DNA of 27,525 nt, taken from contig JAIVHQ010000217.1 of NCBI GenBank assembly GCA_020200995.1, forward strand, positions 1-27,525, given 5' to 3'. The translations under genes and the position numbers were made by a program. Positions 16,505 to 24,100 of the stretch are shown here, piece after piece. Every line of letters begins with the position of its first letter. The stretch's first letter is position 1. The notes beneath the pieces are model-generated. The model did no database searches and was not told the DNA's origin. It worked only from the letters and a program-made list of their open reading frames with translations. Source of the stretch: Flavobacteriales bacterium. Lineage in GTDB: Bacteria; Bacteroidota; Bacteroidia; Flavobacteriales_D; Cryomorphaceae.

Positions 16505-17615
16505 TGGCGGGCTGTTTCCAACGCGGTTGATAAAATGCAGCGGTGATCAGGAGTGCGAAAAAATAAAACGGGTAAAGAAAAACACCCGGCAAAACCCACC
16601 GCAGACAATCCGCGCGTCGAAAGTACGAAACTCCCCACGCTGTGAGGAAAATCTCTCCGGCAATTTTCACTAAGGCAGCACCCATAAAAAACCTGAAATC
16701 TCCCCTCACTGCGCCATCGATGAGCGACGCAATGAAGAGAGCATTGGCGAGAAAAACGAGCCACACCACCGCCCGATACACCCCGCCCTTGACCGCCCCG
16801 GCCTTGCCTATCCAGCGCAGGCGTTGGTTCCAAAGTGCTCCTGCCCTTTCCGGAAATCCTGCATTGGCCGCAGGTCCTTCTGAGAGAATGACACCGACCG
16901 ATTCACCCCCAAATGCAGCAGCGATGGCGTGGAGGGTAAAAACATCATCGCCGCTCGGGATGTGGAGATCAGTGCGGTTCTGCATAGATTCAAAATAGGC
17001 CTCTTTTCGAAAAAGAAAAGCCGCCCCGTTGGCAAGCAGGGGAAACCCCAAAGCAGCAGCGCCGCAGCCCACTGCCTGTAAGATGATAAACTCGAGATCG
17101 AGAAAAGCCCGAAGTGCTGAGGGCGAAAAAACAGGTCGAACGGGAAGCACATACGCTTTCTTATCGGGGCTCAGGATGCCCGACAGATTTTGCAAAAAGT
17201 GAGGGCTCAGCGCAGTATCTGCATCCGACGTCAGAATCCAGGGATGGGCCACCCGCTCGGCAGCATAGTGAATCGCCGCCTTCTTTCCGGAAAGGTGATC
17301 GGGAAGGTGGAGCAGCGGGAGATTGGCGCCGGTGAAAATGGAATCGAGCTCCTGTTTAGAAAGATCGGAGGAGTGATCATTGACGAAAAGAACATCGAGA
17401 GAAGTGCCTTTGTATCTTGCGATGATTTGCCGGATTATGGGCGCTTCGTTCTTCATCGGAACAACGATGGTGAACTTCTCTTCAACGGAAACTGCTTTAT
17501 ATCTGCGCCTTGAATGCCGAATGACTGCGATCAGCAATGCCGTGAGCAAAAGTGCGTAGAGGGCGAGAATACCAAAGCCAACTCCGTGAAAAAACCGGAT
17601 GTCAGCGATGGTCAT
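16488..17615 (-). CDS. Family 2 glycosyltransferase, membrane-anchored
   Basis: 375 residues. An N-terminal helix (about 11-32) is followed by a GT-A-type catalytic domain: TIVVPMKNEAP (49-59), FVNDHSS (77-83), SDADT (130-134, the DXD-like metal site), SGDDVF (221-226) and QRLRW (264-268, the QxxRW motif of processive or membrane GT2 enzymes). Three to four C-terminal helices follow. The sugar and acceptor are unknown. It overlaps the UPF0104-type gene by 14 bp at its 5' end and the permease gene by 17 bp at its 3' end, so the three are likely translated from one message. A role in envelope glycolipid or polysaccharide synthesis is a reasonable inference from the partner gene. Confidence 0.9.
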   Translation of the reverse strand: MTIADIRFFHGVGFGILALYALLLTALLIAVIRHSRRRYKAVSVEEKFTIVVPMKNEAPIIRQIIARYKGTSLDVLFVNDHSSDLSKQELDSIFTGANLPLLHLPDHLSGKKAAIHYAAERVAHPWILTSDADTALSPHFLQNLSGILSPDKKAYVLPVRPVFSPSALRAFLDLEFIILQAVGCGAAALGFPLLANGAAFLFRKEAYFESMQNRTDLHIPSGDDVFTLHAIAAAFGGESVGVILSEGPAANAGFPERAGALWNQRLRWIGKAGAVKGGVYRAVVWLVFLANALFIASLIDGAVRGDFRFFMGAALVKIAGEIFLTAWGVSYFRRADCLRWVLPGVFLYPFYFFALLITAAFYQPRWKQPASEPVD

Positions 17616-18537
17616 GGCGCAGAGAAAAGCCGGTGATACTCACCCCTGCCAGCACCGGGATCCCGATATTTGCCAACCAAACCGTCAACCCTGCAAATAC
17701 CGCCTGAAGAGGATGCTCCAGGAAAGCACCAAAAATAACCATGGCCAGGACTTCGCGAATTCCCAACTCGCCGAGTGCCGCCCCCGGGATGAATGATTGG
17801 CAGAAATACAGCAGGAACACTCCCGTATATGCTTCGAAGAGCGTGCCGCCAAATCCGAAACAATAGAGCGATATGACAAACTGGGTTGAAAAACACAGGT
17901 AGCGAAGCACTGCCCATCCCGAAGCCTTCACGAGATCGGCGCGTCGGAGGGCTTTGAAATATCGAAGCGCTGCCTTGAAGCGTGTAAATTTGGCATCACT
18001 GCTGCTGTTGATGAAGAAAACTGCTGTAACGATCAATACAAAAATGATTCCTGCTGCATAAAGCCCCTTGGGGTCTGTAAACCTTTCGGGAAAAAAGGGG
18101 AAGAAAATCAGGCCCAATACACCGAAAAGCACGGTGGCCGTCCCTTGCAAAAAGGAACCTGTAAAGGTGGCGGCCGGTCCTTTGGCCTTCAATTTTTCCG
18201 GAAGGAAAGCCAGCCTGCCGGCAAATTCGCCAATCCGATTAGGGGTGACAAAACCGCTGCAAATACCTGCGAGCACCTGCATATAACCTCGCCTCAAGGA
18301 AAGGTCGCGGGTGCCCAGCAGGGCATGCCATTTCTTCACCTCGCAGTACAGGTTGACGGCAGTGAGCGGGAAGATCAGTAAAAAGGCCGGTGTAAAGTGC
18401 ATCGAGCTGCTGAAAACGGCATCGGTCAGAAAATCCCGAGAACGGTAAAATACCACAACGAGCACAACCAAGGCTGTCGCCGAAAGCGCCAGCCTGAAGC
18501 GCCGAGATTGCACTGCTGTGAAAAGTCTTTTATACAT
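17602..18537 (-). CDS. Lysylphosphatidylglycerol synthase TM/UPF0104 (AglD2-like) membrane protein
   Basis: A 311-residue polytopic membrane protein of the family whose N-terminal part in MprF acts as a lipid flippase and whose archaeal members include AglD. Family features: TAVNLYCEVKKWHALLG near residues 59-75; GICSGFVTPNRIGEFAGRLAFL (91-112), equivalent to the conserved TPxRxGE motif; LQGTATVLFGVLGL; and SFIPGAALGELGIREVLAMVIFG near 255-277. There is no aminoacyltransferase domain, so a transport or lipid-handling role is more likely than lipid aminoacylation. It overlaps the downstream glycosyltransferase by 14 bp and starts 21 bp from ruvC, to which it is divergent. Confidence 0.8.
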   Translation of the reverse strand: MYKRLFTAVQSRRFRLALSATALVVLVVVFYRSRDFLTDAVFSSSMHFTPAFLLIFPLTAVNLYCEVKKWHALLGTRDLSLRRGYMQVLAGICSGFVTPNRIGEFAGRLAFLPEKLKAKGPAATFTGSFLQGTATVLFGVLGLIFFPFFPERFTDPKGLYAAGIIFVLIVTAVFFINSSSDAKFTRFKAALRYFKALRRADLVKASGWAVLRYLCFSTQFVISLYCFGFGGTLFEAYTGVFLLYFCQSFIPGAALGELGIREVLAMVIFGAFLEHPLQAVFAGLTVWLANIGIPVLAGVSITGFSLRHDHR

Positions 18538-18558
18538 TTAGCAGCTAAAGGTAAAATT

Positions 18559-19113
18559 TTGTCGGCAGAACGCATTATCCTGGGCATTGATCCGGGCACT
18601 ACAATCATGGGATACGGGATCATCAGCGCGCAGTCGGGTAAGTTCACCTTGATCAGCCACGGGGTGATTCACCTTTCCAAATACGCCGATCACGCCCTGA
18701 AGCTCAAAGTGATTTTTGACAAAGTAACGGGGCTGATTGAGCAGTACCATCCCGATGAAATGGCCGTAGAGGCACAGTTTTTTGGAAAAAACGTACAAAG
18801 TATGCTTAAACTCGGACGGGCCCAGGGTGTATCCATAGCCGCCTCGCTCAACAGGTCGGTGCCTTATACGGAATACGCTCCCCGCCGCATCAAGCAAGCT
18901 GTGACGGGCAATGGCAATGCCTCCAAAGAGCAAGTGGCGGCGATGCTGAAATCGATCTTAAAAATGAAAGAGCTCCCCGAGCATTTGGATGCGTCGGACG
19001 GGCTGGCGGCGGCAGTATGCCATGCTTTGCAGTCGGGAAAAACGATCGGAGGGGGAGGTTACAGTTCGTGGAAAGCATTTCTTACCAAAAATCCGAAGCG
19101 AAAACTGCCCTAA
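18559..19113 (+). CDS. ruvC: RuvC, Holliday junction resolvase
   Basis: Cleaves Holliday junctions in recombinational repair with RuvAB. From the TTG at 18559 the protein is 184 residues, normal length. The four acidic catalytic residues are visible: Asp11 in GIDPGTT, Glu71 in VEAQFF, and Asp144 and Asp147 in LDASDGLAAAVCHA. A QSMLKLGRAQG helix follows the Glu. The frame is open further upstream to an ATG at 18397, but that would overlap the divergent membrane gene by about 140 bp and has no homology, so TTG is preferred; TTG lies just before SAERIILGID. A weak -7-like TACATTTA sits at 18533-18540. Confidence 0.93.
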   Translation: MSAERIILGIDPGTTIMGYGIISAQSGKFTLISHGVIHLSKYADHALKLKVIFDKVTGLIEQYHPDEMAVEAQFFGKNVQSMLKLGRAQGVSIAASLNRSVPYTEYAPRRIKQAVTGNGNASKEQVAAMLKSILKMKELPEHLDASDGLAAAVCHALQSGKTIGGGGYSSWKAFLTKNPKRKLP

Positions 19114-19131
19114 TCAAAAGCGCTTAGCGCA

Positions 19132-19521
19132 TCAAGTATTTCGGATAGACTCGGCTATGGCCGCCATCTCATCTTCGGGAATGCTGAGTTTGGGACGCGA
19201 AAAGTTCATGTCGCTCACGGCATCCATGGGAATGAGGTGCACGTGGGCATGCGGCACCTCAAGGCCGATAACGCTCACACCGATGCGCTGACAGGGAATT
19301 ACTTTCTCAATTTTTCGGGCCACTTCAGCGGCGAAGATCATCATCTTACTAAGGGTGTCATCAGGAAGATCGAAGATATAATCGATCTCTTTTTTTGGAA
19401 TGACCAGGGTGTGCCCTTTACGCAGGGGATTGATATCCAAAAAAGCCAGAAAGTCGTCGTTCTCTGCGATTTTGTGGCAGGGAATCTCACCGTTCACTAT
19501 GCGCATAAATAAACCTGCCAT
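19132..19521 (-). CDS. HIT-family nucleotide hydrolase/transferase
   Basis: 129 residues with the histidine-triad signature HAHVHLIP (91-98), His93 being the expected nucleophile, and the N-terminal GEIPCHKIAENDDFLAFLDINPLRKGHTLVIPK pattern (11-43) of HINT-like purine-nucleotide phosphoramidases. The N-terminal form MxxLFxRIVNGEIP supports the ATG at 19521. It starts 3 bp after the greA stop, so greA and this gene form an operon. It converges on ruvC with 18 bp between stops. The physiological substrate is not deducible. Confidence 0.95.
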   Translation of the reverse strand: MAGLFMRIVNGEIPCHKIAENDDFLAFLDINPLRKGHTLVIPKKEIDYIFDLPDDTLSKMMIFAAEVARKIEKVIPCQRIGVSVIGLEVPHAHVHLIPMDAVSDMNFSRPKLSIPEDEMAAIAESIRNT

Positions 19522-19524
19522 AAC

Positions 19525-19998
19525 TTACCTGCTTATTTTTACAACTTCAAAGCGCACAAGTCCCGAAGGCACTTCAATTTCGGCTATTTCACCAAGAGCT
19601 TTGCCCAGGAGTCCCTTTCCAATCGGCGAATCCACTGAAATCTTTTTCTCAGCCAGGTTGGCTTCATTCTCAGCAACAAGGCGGTACGTCATTTCCTGGT
19701 TATTGCCAAGATTTTTTACGGTTACATTGCTCAAGATATAGGCCTTGGACGTATCCATCCGTGACTCATCGATGATGCGCGCATTAGCAATTACACCTTC
19801 CATCTTAGCAATACGTGCCTCCAAAAGCCCCTGGGCTTCTTTGGCAGCGTCGTACTCGGCATTCTCAGAAAGATCGCCCTTATCACGCGCCTCTGCGATC
19901 TGTTGAGAAATTTTGGGACGCTCAACAGACTTCAGCTGTTTGAGCTCACTCTTTATTTTTTCAAGCCCTTCGGGCGTGTAGTAATTGACTTGCGACAT
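19525..19998 (-). CDS. greA: Transcription elongation factor GreA
   Basis: Rescues backtracked RNA polymerase by stimulating transcript cleavage. 157 residues, matching the family length. The N-terminal coiled coil carries the tip motif GDLSENAEYDAAKEAQ (41-56), whose acidic residues reach the polymerase active site, and the C-terminal FKBP-like domain contains DSPIGKGLLGK. I start at the ATG at 19998, giving MSQVNYYTPEGLEKI; the frame is open to 20064, but that adds a hydrophobic segment read through a terminator hairpin. An apparent -7 box at 20062-20069 lies upstream of that hairpin, so greA may be read through a terminator-like leader. Confidence 0.96.
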   Translation of the reverse strand: MSQVNYYTPEGLEKIKSELKQLKSVERPKISQQIAEARDKGDLSENAEYDAAKEAQGLLEARIAKMEGVIANARIIDESRMDTSKAYILSNVTVKNLGNNQEMTYRLVAENEANLAEKKISVDSPIGKGLLGKALGEIAEIEVPSGLVRFEVVKISR

Positions 19999-20022
19999 AA
20001 TTTTAGTCCTTAGGTATATACC

Positions 20023-20053
20023 AAAAAAGAGAAAACCCGCAACGGGCTTTCTC
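20023..20053 (-). terminator. Intrinsic terminator between the PorV-like gene and greA
   Basis: On the minus strand GAGAAAGCCCG and CGGGTTTTCTC form an 11-position stem with one mismatch and a 3-base loop (TTG), followed by TTTTTT. It lies 30 bp past the PorV-like stop and 25 bp before the greA ATG, ending the long outer-membrane operon, and may also act as a leader terminator for greA. Confidence 0.8.
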
Positions 20054-20061
20054 AATAGGTA

Positions 20062-20069
20062 CAAAGATA
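20062..20069 (-). promoter_or_regulatory. Possible -7 box for greA, upstream of a terminator hairpin
   Basis: The minus strand reads TATCTTTG, an exact match to TAnnTTTG. The predicted start is near 20055, at the base of the terminator hairpin. No clear -33 element. Confidence 0.35.
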
Positions 20070-20082
20070 TGAATTAAATCGA

Positions 20083-21150
20083 TTACTGCTTCGTGCCGAC
20101 GTGCAACCTCACACCAAGGGCGTGAATTCCTCCGAAAGGATTGGTGGCCCTGTAAGCATAATCAAATGAAATCCTTGACCCGGCTTTCCCGAGGTCGAGA
20201 TCCACCCCTGCTCCAAATGAAAGACCTGTATACGCTGTCCTTCTCAGGTTATCATCAAAAATATTGTTTTCGAAAAAGTGACCGGCCCGTAGGAACACCA
20301 AATCTTTAAAGCTGTACTCTACACCAACGAGAAAGTTATCCTCAGTGAAAGAGTTGGCAACGAAAGCTCCGTGGGCGGTGATATACATTTCTTCGTTGAG
20401 CAGGAAGTCGTAACTAGCGCCGATATTTACCAAGGATGGAAGCTCATAATTTGCACTTCTGAATTCAGCAGCGAGGGCATGATCTCTCGCCGGCGCAGTA
20501 GCTTCAAAGGACAAACCGTCACCTGAAAAGGACATGGGGGGACCCACGTTTCTCAGAGATATACCAAACCTAAGTTGATCACGGTCACCTGTAACGTAGT
20601 TAATACCTGCGTCAAAGGCCACTCCGGTCGCTCTCAGATCTGCAACTCCTTCTGTGATCACCTTCACAGTGATACCACCGTAAATACTGTTCGAGAATGC
20701 CTTGGCGTATGACAAGCCAATATTTACAAGGTTGACATTAAAAAATGTTCCGTCACCATCGGGTGTTTCCACAGTGGTGCGACGGATATCTCCGAAGTTG
20801 TAGGCAGATACTGCAAGTCCAATAACGCTCGTTTCACCAATCCTCTGCGCAATACCCGCCGAATTGATGGCCACATCCGACCCTGAAAGGTAGTTGATGT
20901 GCGTCGCAGAAACTTCAGTTTTATTAACGAATGCCATTCCGGCGACGTTGAGGTGCATGGCTTCCACAGGAGAAGCAGAGGCCATATTGGCTCCCGAAAG
21001 CGCATTGCTGCGCGCCCAGGGATTAACCAGAAGCTGCATCCCGCCTGATGAACCTGCTCTGTCGGGATTGCCTCCAAAAGCGGAGAAACCTGTTAAGAAA
21101 GCAGCCGCAACCACTATTGCCTTAAAAGTCGATTTAGAAGTATTTATCAT
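20083..21150 (-). CDS. PorV/PorQ-family outer-membrane beta-barrel protein
   Basis: 355 residues with a signal peptide (about 1-26, ending SAFG). The N-terminal SSGGMQLLVNPWARSNALSGANMASASPVEAMHLNVAGMAF is the hallmark start of PorV/PorQ-type (UPF0164) proteins, and many short alternating strands follow, ending ALGVRLHVGTKQ. In T9SS, PorV collects substrates from the SprA translocon and delivers them to the attachment complex; many Bacteroidota carry extra paralogues, and this one is probably such a paralogue rather than PorV itself because it is tied to one large T9SS-type substrate gene immediately upstream (31 bp). Role inferred: a dedicated outer-membrane partner of the 1501-residue protein. 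Confidence 0.85.
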   Translation of the reverse strand: MINTSKSTFKAIVVAAAFLTGFSAFGGNPDRAGSSGGMQLLVNPWARSNALSGANMASASPVEAMHLNVAGMAFVNKTEVSATHINYLSGSDVAINSAGIAQRIGETSVIGLAVSAYNFGDIRRTTVETPDGDGTFFNVNLVNIGLSYAKAFSNSIYGGITVKVITEGVADLRATGVAFDAGINYVTGDRDQLRFGISLRNVGPPMSFSGDGLSFEATAPARDHALAAEFRSANYELPSLVNIGASYDFLLNEEMYITAHGAFVANSFTEDNFLVGVEYSFKDLVFLRAGHFFENNIFDDNLRRTAYTGLSFGAGVDLDLGKAGSRISFDYAYRATNPFGGIHALGVRLHVGTKQ

Positions 21151-21181
21151 GTTGTGACAGTTGATCTCTCAGTAAATGAAA

Positions 21182-24100
21182 TTAGAAGTTTCGCAAGTCC
21201 GTTGGACGGGTGGCACAGAAGAATTTCAGCACCCGCTCCCCAACACCCGGGGCCTGGACGTGGATGAGGTACATACCTCCTGCAATGGGAACAAATTGTT
21301 CGTTCTGCAGGTCCCAATCGAGCCAGGTCAGGTTGTTGTCTTTTTCAAGAATTCTCACCAACGTACCATTGATGCTAAAGATCTGAATCTTACACTCGGG
21401 AGGCAGGTTTACGAAACGCACCCTGTTGTCAACGCGGCTATTCTCATAGGCCGAGTATGCGTAATAGGGGTTGGGAACGATATCCATCATGTCGAGGGCG
21501 TTTTCAGCCGTCACGTCATCGTTCTTAATTGTTTCCAAGCCGTCGGTGCTGAAATGATATGCAGGACGCCATTGATTGATGCTGAGTTCCGTGTTGGTTT
21601 CCGGATCAACCCAGGGACGAGAGTCCTGACCGAGCTCTTCAGCAACCGTCGCGTACTTTTGGAACGGGGTAGCCACAGTGATGTTGATTACGGCCTCACC
21701 CGGCACCAAACCTTGCTCCGGCGATCTCCAGGATGCTTCTTCTTCATCCAGCATGGGCACCATGATCCACTCCATTGAACCGTTTAGCACCCTACGCCTC
21801 ACCCTCGTGAAAAACACATCATTCGCCTCGTCAAATCCAAGCTTGTCGCCCAAGCCGAAATAGGCCTTCCAGGCAAAGTTGGCGCCATCGTACATCGGAA
21901 CTCCAAGTCTCCAAGGACCGAAAGCAGGTCCCTGGTTGCCCTGGTTATTACCTTCTATGCCTAAACGTGGTGCGGCAGCATCATTGTTCAAAACATAGAT
22001 ATAGTGTTCGCCACCCCAGAGGTATTGATTGCCTGTGGCCAGGTCGTCCAGTCTTCCACTCGGGTTCCACAGCATGTCTCGGCCGTTATCTGCGGTCAGA
22101 AATGAGTTTTCTGCAAACATAATGTTGAGCCGCTCACCGTTGTCGGGATTAATAGCAAAACCGGGAAACCAACCCATCCCAACAGATAATCCTATCAGGT
22201 CACTAGCTGTTTGTATCTGAGAATATGTGGCATTCAAACCGCTGATTAAAGCGTTGACCTCATCTGCAGGCATAATATTCAGATCTGCTTGGGTAATAAC
22301 CTGCTCACCGAAGTAGGTTGCCTCATCCAAATTTACATCAGGATGAAATTGATTTCTACCATTCTTATCTACAGAAAGCTCCACCCTCGGGAACAACTTA
22401 GATCCATTGCCCTGTGACAGCGCCGGCTCAGCCTGTGCTTCAAGCACAGGAGACCTTGTCCATCGCGACTTGTCAGGCGTAAAAGATAAATGAAGCGACT
22501 TCTGCCGACTAAGGTCGCGCCCACCCTCCCAAAGGCGGGTTTGCGCTTCTCTTGTCAGGGGAGCTGTGCCACAATTGTAGTAACTCGCTAGCCTGGCCGG
22601 TGCGATGATACCACCGAAGATTCCTGCGAATTCCTGGCGGGGATCAATTATCCACGTGGGGTCACCAGGGCGGTCGAAATGGTAGTCGCTGAAAAAACCA
22701 GGATCAATGGGGCCGTCGGGAATCGGATTACCGTCGGGACCTAGCAAGCGGTAGCAAGGGCCCTCTTCATACTCATCAGTATTAAATTCTTCATTGGTCG
22801 ACCCCGCGCGAATCCAATTCTGCAAAGTAGCTCCATTTTCATGTTGAACACCTGTCAACCAATCAGACGGTCCGCTGGGGTATGAAAGATCTTCACTAAG
22901 AAGACGGCTAATACTCGCTTGAGAAGTTAAGGGTTCAACTTCAGTGCTAAAGGATTGTCCGATGGTCACAGAAATTCCGTATTCGGGAATAATTTGCTCA
23001 TTCTCGCGGAGTATGGTTTGTTCACTGAAGACAAGGGTGTCATTCGGCGAACTCAGGTCAGCCATGTACCAGCGTGATCGGTCAATATCATCAATCAGAA
23101 CCCCGTTATCGTCGATCCATGGCACGAAACGCAGTTCAAAATCTGCCTTTACCACATTCAAAGGGTCTACGACTTTAACGTCAAGTGGCCCGCTTCCGGG
23201 TAAATAATGCAAAGTGTCTGACTTAAATACCGGGCTGTCTGCAATACCGTCGATGGTCTCCTGTGTCAGTTCGATGGCGCGTTGGCCGTTGCCCTGCCCT
23301 TCAATACGAGTGACGGGTATACCGTCGCCGTATTGGGAGGCCAAAACGGTACCGTATTCCCTTGGGTTTGATTTGTGAGGGATCACCCTGATCGGAGTCA
23401 CTTCTCCAAAAGCACTTCTGCGGCTCCTCAGATAAGGCGTCGATTGACCTGTCAAACGGTTCGGATCGGGATTGTACTGTTCGTATTCATTATGGCCATA
23501 CGCAATGGCCATGAAGTAATACATTTTGAAATTCACCAACCTATTGTCTCCTGAAGCAAAGCGGTCATTAGTAACTCTGAACGAGTGACGAATACCTTCA
23601 TCCTCTCCATTGACCCTTTCACGGGGCACGGGAAGACCAAGCTGCTCATCAAACTCATAATTTATGATTTGCTCGATCCCGTCCCGAATGTCGCATTGAA
23701 AAATCAGTCGCGCCGACTCAGGCTGGTCAAGTTCTGCAACTGAAACATCCGAATTCGCCAGCTGATAAACCTGGTATCCCTGGAATCGGTAAAACTGATC
23801 ATTCGCCTCTCCTTCCTCGTTAAACGGCGGGATAGTGGGGTCGAGTTCCGTGTATTCCTCAGCAATGTTATTGCTCAGCGGGCTTGTGTTTCTCATGTAG
23901 AGAATAATCTCTCTGTCAAGCTCCTGGGCAGTCAATTCAGGCGCGTTGGGTCCGTCCAAAAGGCGGAAGCAATTTTCAAAGAGCGCCTGCGCCTTGTCGT
24001 CAACTGTAAGAAGTGATCTCACGGAGGCAAAAGGACCTCCCGACGGAGCACGGGCATATACCACTCCTACCGTAATGTTGTTAAACTGGCCGGGGCTCAG

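Noticed and set aside
18397..18558. Longer RuvC starting at the ATG at 18397
   Set aside because: It overlaps the divergent membrane gene by about 140 bp and the added residues are basic and unlike RuvC.
22432..22450. 19-bp near-perfect palindrome CCTGTGCTT-C-AAGCACAGG
   Set aside because: It lies in the middle of the giant secreted protein's coding sequence, has no T-run and a one-base loop, and is unlikely to be a regulatory site.
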